A DNA stretch of 64,000 nt from Lachnoclostridium sp. An131 (GCF_002160825.1 NZ_NFLI01000004.1:62001-126000); one strand, 5' to 3'; shown: positions 1 to 8,145, counted from the stretch's first letter. Notes: generated from the letters alone by a model not told the origin. A program made the numbers and translations.

Positions 1-912
1 TGCCCCAAAGATCGCGCGCATCACCTCAGTACGCATAGCTCCTACAAGTCCGAAAAAGCCCAGAATCTCGCCCTTATACAGCTCAAAGCTGATATCCTCA
101 AAGCCTGCGGGGCCGCTCAAGTGCTCTACCTTCAGGACTACCTTGCTTCTGTCAGCGCAGGACGGCTTCTGCCGGCGCGCAAACATGGACACGTCACGGC
201 CCACCATGTTCTGCACCAGGACCTCCTCCGTCGTGTCTGCAAGATTCAGCGTTGTGATATACTGTCCGTCCCGGAGAATGCTTGCCCGGTCACAGATTTC
301 AAAAATCTCATCCATCTTATGGCTGATATATAAGATTGTTATGCCCTGTGCCTTCAGGTCCCGGATAATTCCAAACAGGGTCTTAACTTCCGCGTTACTT
401 AAAGATGATGTAGGCTCGTCAAAGGAGATAACCTTTGCATGGCGGTACAGAGCCTTTGCGATCTGAATCATCTGTTTTTTTCCGGCTGAAAGACTGCCCA
501 CCTTGTCATCCGCCTTAAAATCGCAGCCCAGCCTGTCCAGCAGCTCCTGTGTTTCCTGCTCCATCTTCTTTTTGTCCAGCAGCACTCCCTTCTGGGGCTC
601 GCCGCCCAGCATCAGGTTCTGAGCTACTGTCAGTTCAGGAACAACATTGATTTCCTGATGCACCTTCGCGATTCCGAAATCAATCGCGTCCAGCGCGTTT
701 TTAAATTTTACTTCTTTCCCCTCAATAAAAACCTTACCTTCGGTGGCCGGAAACATTCCGTGCAGAATATTCAACAGAGTTGATTTACCGGCACCATTCT
801 CGCCAAGCAGCGCATGCACTTCCCCTTCCTTCACTGAAAAGGACACGTCGTCTAACGCCTTCTGGCCTGGAAAAATCTTGGTGATATGCTGAAACTCAAT
901 ATATTTTTCCAC
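1..912 (-). CDS. Sugar ABC transporter ATP-binding protein (RbsA/MglA-like), partial
   Basis: ATPase that powers import of a monosaccharide with the binding lipoprotein encoded just upstream. About 304 residues are present and the C-terminus lies beyond position 1. The first cassette shows Walker A GENGAGKST near residue 40, signature LSAGKKQ, Walker B VISFDEPTSSL and the switch region YISHKMDEI. A second cassette begins near residue 260 with KGEILGFFGLVGAMRTE. This double-cassette layout is typical of ribose/galactose-type ATPases of about 500 residues. The start is GTG at 912, preceded by AGAGGTGG at good spacing; no ATG gives a better fit. A permease gene is expected off the left edge. The substrate cannot be read from the sequence. 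Confidence 0.93.
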   Translation of the reverse strand, partial: MEKYIEFQHITKIFPGQKALDDVSFSVKEGEVHALLGENGAGKSTLLNILHGMFPATEGKVFIEGKEVKFKNALDAIDFGIAKVHQEINVVPELTVAQNLMLGGEPQKGVLLDKKKMEQETQELLDRLGCDFKADDKVGSLSAGKKQMIQIAKALYRHAKVISFDEPTSSLSNAEVKTLFGIIRDLKAQGITILYISHKMDEIFEICDRASILRDGQYITTLNLADTTEEVLVQNMVGRDVSMFARRQKPSCADRSKVVLKVEHLSGPAGFEDISFELYKGEILGFFGLVGAMRTEVMRAIFGA

Positions 913-957
913 TGATACGCCACCTCTCTTAGTCCAATGCTTCTTGCTTCCGTATAA

Positions 958-988
958 ATGTCCGGAGCAGCCATGCTGCCCCGGACAT
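958..988 (-). terminator. Stem-loop between binding-protein and ATPase genes
   Basis: A 14-bp stem (one G-U pair) with arms ATGTCCGGGGCAGC and GCTGCTCCGGACAT and a very short loop lies 46 nt after the binding-protein stop and before the ATPase start. There is no strong U tract, so it more likely acts as an attenuator or 3'-end stabiliser than as a full terminator. Similar hairpins follow two other binding-protein genes in this window. Confidence 0.6.
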
Positions 989-1033
989 CCTTTCTGCTTT
1001 ACCTTCTCTGTAAACCGGGTTTACTTGTCAAGA

Positions 1034-2203
1034 TTATTCCTCTACAGTGAATCCAGTCCATCCAAGAACTTCCTCATTGCTCAGGTCGCAGTTCTCAGAA
1101 TCGATAACAGCGTGCGGAGAGTAGATCTTTTCCGGAACGTCCTGTCCAGCCAGTGTACGAACCAGCATCTCTACTGCTACCTGTGCCTGATAATACGGGA
1201 AGTCATTGACAGTCGCGCTCAGCTCTCCAGCCTTGATGGAGTCCAGAGCCTCAGTCGTTCCGTCTGTACCAACTACCAGAACCTTGCCCAGCAGGTCAGC
1301 TTCCTTTACAGCCTCCAGAACACCCATTGCCATGGTGTCATTGTTTGCATAGAAAGCGCCGATATCCGGATTGTTCTGAATGATTGTCGTAGCGATATCC
1401 TTTGCCTTGGTGCGGTCCCAGTCAGCGTTCTGCTGTGCCACTACCTCGATATCCGGATAGTTTGCTTCCATGTAGTCTACAAAGCAGTCTGTACGAAGAC
1501 GTGCAGCCTCTGCAGTCGGAAGACCCTGGATTACAGCTACCTTTCCTGTTCCGCCAAGCTTTGTGGCAATCCACTCTGCTGCCATCTCAGCAGTCTCTTT
1601 GTGGTATGCTACTACTTCCGGAAGGTCTACGTTCGCATCCTTATCATTTACATAGGTCATCGGGATGCCTGCTTCCTGTGCCGCCTCGATAGCAGCTGTC
1701 AGGTTTGTATCGGAAATCGGGGCTACCATCAGCGCGTCATAATCGCCGTTGCTCATAGCCTTCATTACGGTTTCCTGACCCTGTACGTCAGACTCGCCTG
1801 CCGCAGACTGTGCTGTTACGGTTACATCCAGTCCAAGCTCCTGAAGAGCCGCTGCCGCTGCCTCTGCGCCTTCCTTCTCCATTCTCCAGAACTCGTTCTC
1901 GAAGGCCTTGCCGCAGAATCCGATGTTGAAGGTCATATCCTTTGCTGCTGCCGGAATCGCTCCAAGCTCTTCCTTAATGTCGTCGTACCTTACATGAGTA
2001 TCTGCAGTCTCGGCTGCATCCTCTGTCTCAGCTGCGTCCGTCGTCTCCTCTGCCGCTGCATCGGTCGTCTCTTCCGTTTCTGCCGCGTCTGTCGTCTCCT
2101 CGGTTGTGGTGCTCGCCGTATCATCTGTTCCACCGCCGCAGCCAGCAAGCAGTGTGGCCGTCATAGCGCAGGCAAGCAATGTTGCAAGCAATCTCTTCTT
2201 CAT
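1034..2203 (-). CDS. Sugar-binding lipoprotein of ABC transporter (periplasmic-binding-protein-like I, RbsB type)
   Basis: Extracellular membrane-anchored receptor that captures a sugar for the ABC importer. 389 residues. The start at 2203 is chosen because it begins a signal peptide (MKKRLLATLLACAMTATLLAGC) with a lipobox cysteine near residue 22, preceded by a GGGAGGAAG ribosome site; the longer open frame upstream has no signal. After the cysteine comes an acidic Thr/Glu/Asp/Ala linker containing repeated TTDAAE units, then a type I binding fold (FNIGFCGKAFENEFW, a DALMVAPIS strand, and GTDGTTEALDSIKAG near the end). It is the first gene of an operon with the ATPase downstream. The ligand is probably a pentose or hexose but is not determined. 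Confidence 0.93.
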   Translation of the reverse strand: MKKRLLATLLACAMTATLLAGCGGGTDDTASTTTEETTDAAETEETTDAAAEETTDAAETEDAAETADTHVRYDDIKEELGAIPAAAKDMTFNIGFCGKAFENEFWRMEKEGAEAAAAALQELGLDVTVTAQSAAGESDVQGQETVMKAMSNGDYDALMVAPISDTNLTAAIEAAQEAGIPMTYVNDKDANVDLPEVVAYHKETAEMAAEWIATKLGGTGKVAVIQGLPTAEAARLRTDCFVDYMEANYPDIEVVAQQNADWDRTKAKDIATTIIQNNPDIGAFYANNDTMAMGVLEAVKEADLLGKVLVVGTDGTTEALDSIKAGELSATVNDFPYYQAQVAVEMLVRTLAGQDVPEKIYSPHAVIDSENCDLSNEEVLGWTGFTVEE

Positions 2204-2351
2204 TTTTGCTTCCTCCCTGATAGTATGAAGTTTTTGTCTGGTCAGCAGCTCCATTCTTTCCAACTCAAAATCCAACAAACTCCACTCTATTCCAACCGAG
2301 TTTGGGGTTTTCTTTTGGAAAATTGGATTTGCATTCCCAAGTGATGTTATG

Positions 2352-2380
2352 ATTTTAACACTGTCTCCCGGTCTTGTCAA
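2352..2380 (-). promoter_or_regulatory. Sigma-70-type promoter of binding-protein/ABC operon
   Basis: On the minus strand TTGACA (2380-2375), a 17-bp spacer and TAAAAT (2357-2352) make a near-consensus promoter. Transcription would start near 2345, giving a leader of about 140 nt that contains several TTGGA/TCCAA sites. Confidence 0.75.
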
Positions 2381-2452
2381 CCGAAAATAGAACTTTTCTA
2401 CAATTTTTATTGTGTTTTATCTCCATTTTATGGGAATTACGACAATTTCCAT

Positions 2453-2481
2453 TTGCTTTTTCCATCCATTTATTATATAAT
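2453..2481 (+). promoter_or_regulatory. Probable promoter of PfkB-family kinase gene
   Basis: TTGCTT (2453-2458), a 17-bp spacer and TATAAT (2476-2481) lie on the plus strand about 130 nt before the kinase start, with four TTGGA/TCCAA sites between promoter and gene. Confidence 0.6.
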
Positions 2482-2611
2482 TTCATGAGAGCCTGTTTCA
2501 AATCCAAAAGCACGGTTTAAAACTTGGATTTCCAATTTTGTTTTGTGTTTTCCAACTTTTATCCTTTTTTCTTAAAACAGGAAAAATACCAGTAGAAAGG
2601 AATCTGCAGCT

Positions 2612-3553
2612 ATGAGCAAACAAATCGTTATTCTTGGCAGCATCAACTATGACATCACAGCCTCTGCGGAACGGCTTCCCGCCCGCGGGGAGACGGTAGC
2701 CGGCTTCTCTGTCGATATGTTCGGAGGCGGCAAGGGCGCAAACCAGGCCGTTCAGTCGGCTCAGATGGGCGTTCCCACCGCCATGATCGGACAGGTCGGA
2801 AACGACATGCAGGGCAGCGCCGTACTGGAAGCCCTCAAATCCAAAGGCATCAACTGCAGCCGCATTCATGTTTCCGAAACGAACCGGACCGGCTGCGCTT
2901 CCATCTACGTCGATCCGAACGGAGACAACATGCTGGTTTACGCTCCGGGAGCAAACCACCATATTACAAAGGAAATGATCGACAACGGACGCGACGTCAT
3001 CGAGCAGGCAGCCGTTTTCATTACCCAGACCGAGATCAATATGGACGCTGTGATTTACGGCCTGAAGCTGGCCCGCGAGGCAGGAGCCATCACAATCCTG
3101 AACCCGGCGCCGGCCCTTCCCCTTCCCGAGGAGGTGTATCCTCTTGTGGACTTCATTACGCCGAATGAGACAGAAAGTGAATTCTACACCGGCATCCTGC
3201 GTTCCGATATGCCCATCGAAGAGTGGAAAGAAAAGACCGCCCAGTGGTTCATGGACAAAGGCGTAAAAAATCTCTGCGTCACCATGGGAGAAAAGGGCGC
3301 TTTCTATTCTAATGGAACAGAAGCCATCAGCGTTCCCGCCTTCCCCATCACAGCAGTGGATACCACCGCTGCCGGAGACTCCTTCCACGGCGGACTGGCC
3401 TACGGACTGGCAAACGGCTATGACATCGAGACCTGCCTGAAGATCGGAAGCGCCTGCGGCGCTCTCTCTGCGATGACTCTCGGCGCACAGAACTCGATCC
3501 AGCCGGAGGAGCGCGTGCTTGCCTTTTTGAAGGAGCGCGGAGTGGAACTCTGA
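2612..3553 (+). CDS. PfkB-family carbohydrate kinase (ribokinase-like)
   Basis: Cytoplasmic ATP-dependent sugar kinase, probably phosphorylating the sugar brought in by the divergent ABC operon. 313 residues, normal for ribokinases. Near the N-terminus are the sugar-binding GSINYD and FGGGKGANQA motifs. The C-terminal part has the PfkB signature AVDTTAAGDSFHGGLAYG with the catalytic Asp in AAGD, plus the ATP-binding segment LCVTMGEKGAFY. The ATG follows an AGAAAGGAAT ribosome site. It is transcribed away from the binding-protein gene and shares the TTGGA/TCCAA-rich region. Ribose is the default substrate but other furanoses are possible. Confidence 0.9.
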   Translation: MSKQIVILGSINYDITASAERLPARGETVAGFSVDMFGGGKGANQAVQSAQMGVPTAMIGQVGNDMQGSAVLEALKSKGINCSRIHVSETNRTGCASIYVDPNGDNMLVYAPGANHHITKEMIDNGRDVIEQAAVFITQTEINMDAVIYGLKLAREAGAITILNPAPALPLPEEVYPLVDFITPNETESEFYTGILRSDMPIEEWKEKTAQWFMDKGVKNLCVTMGEKGAFYSNGTEAISVPAFPITAVDTTAAGDSFHGGLAYGLANGYDIETCLKIGSACGALSAMTLGAQNSIQPEERVLAFLKERGVEL

Positions 3554-3603
3554 TTTCCACCCGAATTCTTACAAAACATCAGGATATAAAAATACAGAAA
3601 CGC

Positions 3604-3654
3604 AAAAATCCGGAAGAGCTTCCTGCGGCTGCAGGCCTGCTCCTCCGGATTTTT
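3604..3654. terminator. Bidirectional terminator between convergent genes
   Basis: An 11-bp stem with arms AAAAATCCGGA and TCCGGATTTTT encloses a GC-rich inner hairpin and has A and T tracts on its two sides. It separates the plus-strand kinase from the convergent BtpA-like gene and can serve both strands. Confidence 0.85.
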
Positions 3655-3656
3655 TC

Positions 3657-4478
3657 TCAGCCTCTGAGGCGTTCTACAGCCGCCATAAACGCCCGGGCGC
3701 GCTCCGGATCGACCTCGTTCTTCCAGTTTCCGTCCTTCTTAAAATAGCTTCCCACGATCGCTCCGTCTGCACAGCCCAGAAGCTCCGGAATATTTTCCAC
3801 AGTCAGTCCGCTTCCCAGGAAAATCGGCAGTCCGACACGCTTCTTGCAGCTTTCCACCTTATCTACGCTGGGCGGCATTCCCGTGTCAAATCCCGTGACG
3901 ATCACTGCGTCTCCGTCCTGCGCCTCGATATCCATCGCCTGCTCTTCCACGCTGCGGTCATGAATAATATAGTGGCTTCCGTGCTTTACATTGACGTCGC
4001 ACAGGAACGCGATATCCTCTGCCTTCAGGCTGCTTCTCATGCGCGCCAGCTGTCCGCCGATGGCCTCGATATATCCCGACTGGGAAATGAAGGCGTTGCA
4101 CCATTCGAACACCCGCACCCAGCGGGCTCCGCCTGCCACCGCGCAGGCCAGCGCCTTGTCCGCTCCGTTCATATGAATCTCCGCGCCCACAGGGATGGAG
4201 ACAGAATTCGCCACCTCATAGACGCCTACGGCCACAGCCGCCACCGTCTCCGGCCCAATCTTTTCTCCCTGGAGATAGGGAATGTCCCACATATTCTCCA
4301 CCTGAACGCCGTCCACGCCGGCGTCCTCCAGCATTTTTGCCTCTTCCTTTGCAGTCTCAAGGATTTTTTTCATTCCCATCGACGCCGGATCATACAGCGG
4401 CGATCCCGGAAGCGGGCGCAGATGCACCATTCCGATAATCGGCTTTTTCTTTGTAAATATCTTGTCCAGTCTCTGCAT
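3657..4478 (-). CDS. BtpA/SgcQ family protein
   Basis: TIM-barrel protein of the BtpA family (273 residues, usual length). It opens with KPIIGMVHLRPLPGSP, characteristic of the family, and continues with GVDGVQVENMWD, VPVGAEIHMNG-like and FLCDVNVKHGSHY segments and a phosphate-binding-like GSGLTVENIPELL near residue 225. The biochemical role is not established; SgcQ homologues sit in sugar operons and resemble aldolase or epimerase folds. It is the last gene of a three-gene operon, 15 nt after the DUF4432 gene, with ribosome site AAAGGGAGG. In this context a role in catabolism of the sugar handled by the neighbouring kinase and transporter is an inference. Confidence 0.88.
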   Translation of the reverse strand: MQRLDKIFTKKKPIIGMVHLRPLPGSPLYDPASMGMKKILETAKEEAKMLEDAGVDGVQVENMWDIPYLQGEKIGPETVAAVAVGVYEVANSVSIPVGAEIHMNGADKALACAVAGGARWVRVFEWCNAFISQSGYIEAIGGQLARMRSSLKAEDIAFLCDVNVKHGSHYIIHDRSVEEQAMDIEAQDGDAVIVTGFDTGMPPSVDKVESCKKRVGLPIFLGSGLTVENIPELLGCADGAIVGSYFKKDGNWKNEVDPERARAFMAAVERLRG

Positions 4479-4493
4479 CTTAAAACCTCCCTT

Positions 4494-5576
4494 TTACTCT
4501 CCCATAATCCTTTGAATCAGTTCCTTTTTCTGCTCAGCCTCTTCCGAAGCCAAATACCCTGCCGTAATTTCAGACACAAAGGTCTCTCCGCCCGGAAGGC
4601 TGCGGACATTTCCTTTCTCCTTCTCCGCCAGGTAGCCTTCCGGCTCTGCCGTTCCGGGAAGCACCATGCCCATCGCCTGCCAGTCCCTGTGATATACGAT
4701 CCAGCGCACTGCACAGTTCAGCACATTCGCGTCATAGGTCGTATAATCCGCACTTCCGTCCGGATGCTGGTACAGATAATGTACAAAGCCGTTTTCATCC
4801 TTCACCGGACTGCGCAGGAAGGTTACGATCTCCGGATCGTAGACGTCGTCCTTCCCGATAACGCGGGTTACCGACACATCCTCTCTTACCCGGTCCAGGA
4901 GCTCCAGGAACTTCGGATTCACCTCGCTGTACTGCGGAATACTCAGGCGGGCAGACATATGCTCCTCATCCCACGGAAGAGTCTGATAGATTTTCGCCCC
5001 GGCCTCCGCCGCATTGTTGATATGGCACTGGTACATCAGATCCATCGGAGCGCTTCCCATATTCTCCACCTCCAGGCGGATATCGATAAGCGAAGAGCCC
5101 GCATACAGCTTCGTCATCGGGCGGGCGGCATAATGATCCGCAAAGACCTTATAGTACTCGTACAGCCCCGTCACCGCCAGGTAGCGCCCCTTCTCATCCT
5201 CTCCGGAGACAATGGCTGCCTCGTCGTAGGTCACGTAAGGAAGCTCCCCATGGTGCGGATGCGTATCCTTCTCAGACGGGCAGCCCATGCGGAGGATTCC
5301 GCAGTGCATGACATAGCAGCCATACGTATCGCGGAATTCCTTCCGGAATTTCGGAATACGGCAGGCATTTTTCATCTTCAGGGATCGTCCGCAGAATACG
5401 GCGTCCCAGACCATCTGCCCCTGATAGGGAAGTACGACGATATAACCCTTGCTGTTCTCAAGCTTCACCCCGCAGACGCCGCTGTCGTACCGGAACAGAT
5501 AGGCCTTCAGCTCTCCGTCGTCCAGAAACAGCTGTTCCTTATCGGAAAACATCTGCTCTCTTAACTGAATTTTCAT
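4494..5576 (-). CDS. DUF4432 family protein (aldose-1-epimerase-like)
   Basis: 360-residue cytoplasmic protein resembling the DUF4432 branch of galactose mutarotase-like beta-sandwich proteins. Supporting features are the substrate-cleft segments VLPYQGQMVWDAVF, CYVMHCGILRMGCP and HHGELPYVTYDEA (with a His pair as in mutarotases), and the late VYHRDWQAMGMVLPGTAEPEGY. Such proteins probably interconvert or bind anomers of an unusual sugar. Its start codon overlaps the stop of the upstream gene by 4 nt (ATGA), so the two are translationally coupled. Only the family call is secure; the substrate is unknown. Confidence 0.82.
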   Translation of the reverse strand: MKIQLREQMFSDKEQLFLDDGELKAYLFRYDSGVCGVKLENSKGYIVVLPYQGQMVWDAVFCGRSLKMKNACRIPKFRKEFRDTYGCYVMHCGILRMGCPSEKDTHPHHGELPYVTYDEAAIVSGEDEKGRYLAVTGLYEYYKVFADHYAARPMTKLYAGSSLIDIRLEVENMGSAPMDLMYQCHINNAAEAGAKIYQTLPWDEEHMSARLSIPQYSEVNPKFLELLDRVREDVSVTRVIGKDDVYDPEIVTFLRSPVKDENGFVHYLYQHPDGSADYTTYDANVLNCAVRWIVYHRDWQAMGMVLPGTAEPEGYLAEKEKGNVRSLPGGETFVSEITAGYLASEEAEQKKELIQRIMGE

Positions 5577-6067
5577 ACCCTTCTCCTTTCCTGCTCCTCC
5601 AGATACTCCCGCATCACCTCAGCTGCCAGGGCATGATCCTCTTCCTCCGTAAGCCCGGAGACTGTGACCGTCCCTGCGATTCCCATACCGCGCACCTGCA
5701 CCGGCACACTGCCTCCGGCAGCCGCGTAGTCCGCTCCGTTTAATCCGTACCTGGGACCGATGGAATCATTTTTCAGCTGCATGTACAGCGATTTCTCATA
5801 GGAGCTTTCAAAAAAAGTATACACCGTATTTTCCTTGCGCGCAATCCATCGTTCGTTGACCGGCGCCGTACCGTCCATCGCCATATAAAACAGCCTCCTG
5901 CGGTTCAGCGTCACACTGGCCGCAATGCAGAGCCCCCGTTCCTCAGCCTTCTGATGAAGCCTGCAGCCAAGCTGCCAGGCCACTGCGCTGTCAAAGCGTT
6001 CAAAGACCAGATCCTCCCAGCACGCTCTGGCAGCCCTGGTTTTCTCTTCCCATTCTGTTTTTTCCAT
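5573..6067 (-). CDS. UPF0303 / HbpS-GlcG-like (heme-degrading domain) protein
   Basis: 164-residue soluble protein of the UPF0303/DUF336 group. The family pattern is visible: LGCRLHQKAEERGLCIAASVTLNRRRLF, a central RKENTVYTFFESSYEKSLYMQLK, and the glycine-rich AAAGGSVPVQVRGMGIAGTVTVSGLTEEEDHALA. Some relatives bind heme or corrinoid, but many are of unknown function and are linked to sugar or acid catabolism. It is the first gene of the UPF0303, DUF4432, BtpA operon. No clear promoter lies between its start and the terminator hairpin at 6103-6146, so readthrough or a promoter inside the upstream gene may drive it. The ribosome site is weak (GGGGG about 10 nt before ATG). Confidence 0.78.
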   Translation of the reverse strand: MEKTEWEEKTRAARACWEDLVFERFDSAVAWQLGCRLHQKAEERGLCIAASVTLNRRRLFYMAMDGTAPVNERWIARKENTVYTFFESSYEKSLYMQLKNDSIGPRYGLNGADYAAAGGSVPVQVRGMGIAGTVTVSGLTEEEDHALAAEVMREYLEEQERRRV

Positions 6068-6102
6068 CTGTCTGATACCCCCGTTTCTTCTGTTTTGTAA
6101 GC

Positions 6103-6146
6103 AAAAGGCCCGGACAGGGAAGCTGCGCTTCCGGGCCGGGCCTTTT
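6103..6146. terminator. Terminator hairpin after RmlD-like gene
   Basis: An 11-bp stem with arms AAAAGGCCCGG and CCGGGCCTTTT, enclosing a GGAAGC/GCTTCC inner pairing, with short U runs on both strands. It lies between the reductase and the UPF0303 operon and probably limits readthrough on the minus strand. Confidence 0.75.
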
Positions 6147-6181
6147 GAAAAAGCCTTTCAGGCAGGACTCCTTCTGCCCCT

Positions 6182-7048
6182 TTACCGGATCACTCCGAAC
6201 TCCTTCAGGCAGATTTCCACGGCGTCCCAGGTATCGGTCCATACCATTCCCGCCTCTTTCGCCTTTGAGGTATCAAGCCGCACGTCCCGGTTATGATCCA
6301 GATACTTCACCGTATCCTCCTTCAGTACCTGAGGCAGCTTATCCTCCATACCAAGCAGGCGGATAATATGCTCCACAATCTCATAACGGCTGTGATTATT
6401 TGTCGCGCCCAGGTGATAGGTTCCGTAGGGGCTCTCGAACAGCCTCTCAAAATTGGCAATCGTCTCATAGACGTAAGCCATACCGCGGAATTCGTGCCGG
6501 GACGCCACGATCGTCTCCTGGTTCCAGAGCTTGGTCAGCGTATCCCAGAGGATTCCGTTGGACATGTTTTTTCCGCGCTCAGGAAGGCCGAACATCCAGG
6601 TAAACCGGGCAATCCAGAGCTCTCCCAGAATATTCCTCAAAAGTCCTTCCGCTTCCAGCTTGTTTTCGCCGTATACGGTATTGGGCACTGCCTCGTCCTC
6701 CTCCTGAAAGGGTGAGCCTGCCGTATTGCCGTTGAATACCTGCTCAGAGCTGATAAATACCATTGCGCTTTTGTATTTGGCTGCCGCCTCTGCCACATTT
6801 ACCGCGCCGTCCACATTGATCCGGTGAGCCACATCCGGATGCTGATTACAGAAATCCGTCACCGCAATCGCGCCGGCGTGAACGATAATGTCCGGCCGGT
6901 ATTCACCCACGCAGGCATCCACCGCTTTCGCATCTGTAAAATCCAGCTCCTCCTTATCCGTTACCAGAAATTCATACTTGTCCCTGTAGTAGTCCGCCAG
7001 TCTGGAGCAGAAAAATCCCTTTCCGCCAGTCAGCATAATCTTTTTCAT
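6182..7048 (-). CDS. RmlD-like NAD(P)-dependent sugar reductase/epimerase
   Basis: Short-chain (extended SDR) enzyme of 288 residues resembling dTDP-4-dehydrorhamnose reductase. The N-terminal Rossmann motif is KIMLTGGKGFFCSRL, followed by VDACVGEYRPDIIVHAGA, the strand VFISSEQVFNGNTAG, and the catalytic YGENK of the YxxxK type. The start at 7048 is chosen because AGAAAGGAGAT lies just upstream; the longer frame adds residues unlike the family. No rhamnose genes are near, so the substrate is open: the setting beside a DeoR regulator and sugar genes suggests a free-sugar or sugar-phosphate oxidoreductase. A terminator follows at 6103-6146. Confidence 0.82.
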   Translation of the reverse strand: MKKIMLTGGKGFFCSRLADYYRDKYEFLVTDKEELDFTDAKAVDACVGEYRPDIIVHAGAIAVTDFCNQHPDVAHRINVDGAVNVAEAAAKYKSAMVFISSEQVFNGNTAGSPFQEEDEAVPNTVYGENKLEAEGLLRNILGELWIARFTWMFGLPERGKNMSNGILWDTLTKLWNQETIVASRHEFRGMAYVYETIANFERLFESPYGTYHLGATNNHSRYEIVEHIIRLLGMEDKLPQVLKEDTVKYLDHNRDVRLDTSKAKEAGMVWTDTWDAVEICLKEFGVIR

Positions 7049-7130
7049 AACTGCAAATCTCCTTTCTGATTCTCGTCCTGATTTGACCGGAAATCCTTCC
7101 TGTGTCTTCCGAAATTCCATTTCTGTCCTT

Positions 7131-7159
7131 ATTATAATTCCGATCTGACTTATTTTCCA
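7131..7159 (-). promoter_or_regulatory. Promoter of RmlD-like gene
   Basis: On the minus strand TGGAAA (7159-7154), a 17-bp spacer and a perfect TATAAT (7136-7131), about 85 nt before the reductase start. The DeoR-type palindrome at 7196-7217 lies just upstream of it. Confidence 0.65.
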
Positions 7160-7195
7160 TAGATTTTCTGCAAAATTCCCGACAACTTTCAAGGA

Positions 7196-7217
7196 AAAAC
7201 TTGAAGTTTCAAGTTTT
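7196..7217. promoter_or_regulatory. Candidate DeoR-family operator (perfect palindrome)
   Basis: Ten-base arms AAAACTTGAA and TTCAAGTTTT are separated by GT in the divergent region between the reductase and the DeoR gene. Related CTTTCAAG and TTTCTTGAAA half-sites lie on both sides. The position just upstream of both promoters fits autoregulation plus control of the reductase operon by the adjacent DeoR protein. Confidence 0.65.
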
Positions 7218-7240
7218 CCCTGTCATTTCTTGAAATTACA

Positions 7241-7249
7241 TGCTATAAT
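7241..7249 (+). promoter_or_regulatory. Extended -10 promoter of deoR-type gene
   Basis: TGCTATAAT is an extended -10 element with no good -35 hexamer at 17 bp, about 95 nt before the regulator start. The operator palindrome ends 24 nt upstream. Confidence 0.55.
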
Positions 7250-7342
7250 GTCGTCAAGCATTATACCGCGCCGCATGGCATCCCCCGGGAGAACCAATTT
7301 TCACATTCCTATCAGCGGTAATAAAGAAGGAGGAAAACTCTT

Positions 7343-8119
7343 ATGAAGGCGTCCGAAATCTCCGAACGCAGAAATCAGATCGTAGAGCTTCTGAAAGAAA
7401 AGAAATTTCTTAAAATCACAGAAGCAGTAAAGCTTCTGGACGTATCGCACGAGACCGTGCGCCAGGATTTCAATTACCTAGAAAAAAGAGGCCTTTTGAA
7501 AAAGGTGTACGGCGGGGCGCAGCTCGCCGAAAACGGCCCGACCGCCGATCTGCAGTTCCGGGAAACCTCCCATTACGCCGAAAAGCTCGCTATCGCCCGG
7601 GAGGCCTTAAGGCTGATCCCTTCCGGCCCCTGCACCATCGGCCTGGACAGCGGAAGCACTGTGGCATTCCTGGCCTCAGAGATGAGAGCGCTCTCGCCCA
7701 AAACTATCTTTACCAACTCCTGGGCAAGCATGACCGCTCTCCTGGACAGCGGACATGACCTGTATTTCAGCGGCGGCCGCCTGATACGGAGTGACATGTC
7801 CTTCCATGGAAATATCACCCGGAACGCCTTTGAAAACATTGCCATGGATCTCTGCTTCATGGGCTCCAGCGGCGTCTGGAACCACAGCGGAATCTGCTCA
7901 GCCTCCTATCCTGAGCTGGACGCCAAGCGCCAGTTTATAGAGCGGAGCAGCACAAAGGTGGTGCTGATGGACAGCTCCAAATTTGCCACCTCATCCTTTA
8001 TCGAGGTGGCCAAATGGAATGAAATCGATATTCTGATTACTGACAGCCACATCGCCGCGGAGATGAAATACCGTCTGGAGCAGGAGCTTAAGGTCATCAC
8101 GGCAGTCCCTGCGCGCTAA
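7343..8119 (+). CDS. DeoR family transcriptional regulator
   Basis: 258-residue repressor of sugar genes. The N-terminal winged helix-turn-helix covers about residues 6-60 (RNQIVELLKEKKFLKI, then VSHETVRQDFNYLEKRGLLKKVYGGA, a classic DeoR signature). The sensor domain has the phosphosugar-binding elements TIGLDSGSTVAFLA, IFTNSWASMTALL and the late VLMDSSKFATSSFIEVAKW. A strong AAGAAGGAGG ribosome site precedes the ATG. The perfect palindrome at 7196-7217 is the likely operator. Targets probably include itself and the divergent reductase plus UPF0303/DUF4432/BtpA genes; the effector is likely a phosphorylated sugar from the neighbouring kinase. Confidence 0.93.
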   Translation: MKASEISERRNQIVELLKEKKFLKITEAVKLLDVSHETVRQDFNYLEKRGLLKKVYGGAQLAENGPTADLQFRETSHYAEKLAIAREALRLIPSGPCTIGLDSGSTVAFLASEMRALSPKTIFTNSWASMTALLDSGHDLYFSGGRLIRSDMSFHGNITRNAFENIAMDLCFMGSSGVWNHSGICSASYPELDAKRQFIERSSTKVVLMDSSKFATSSFIEVAKWNEIDILITDSHIAAEMKYRLEQELKVITAVPAR

Positions 8120-8145
8120 ACGCGCAGGGACTGCCGTGCTTTGTT
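8098..8145 (+). terminator. Rho-independent terminator overlapping end of DeoR gene
   Basis: A perfect 18-bp stem (CACGGCAGTCCCTGCGCG and its complement) has the five-base loop CTAAA, which carries the stop codon, followed by CTTTGTTTG. The stem uses the last codons of the gene. Confidence 0.88.

Larger units (their letters stand above)
2259..2555. promoter_or_regulatory. Cluster of TTGGA/TCCAA half-sites in divergent control region
   Basis: The pentamer TCCAA or its complement TTGGA occurs nine times between the binding-protein and kinase starts (near 2259, 2271, 2291, 2315, 2323, 2503, 2524, 2531 and 2551). Chance would give fewer than one. One pair forms the palindrome TTGGATTTCCAA at 2524-2535. 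The sites fall in two groups, one in the leader of the minus-strand transcript and one just before the plus-strand kinase. I read them as operators for an unidentified sugar regulator. Confidence 0.45.

Noticed and set aside
944-2344. Long plus-strand open frame opposite the first binding lipoprotein
   Set aside because: Cysteine- and leucine-rich antisense shadow; the minus-strand frame has a signal peptide, ribosome site, promoter and family motifs.
3960-5564. 534-codon plus-strand frame across the BtpA and DUF4432 genes
   Set aside because: Spans two well-supported minus-strand genes, lacks any family motif and is Arg/His-rich as antisense shadows are.
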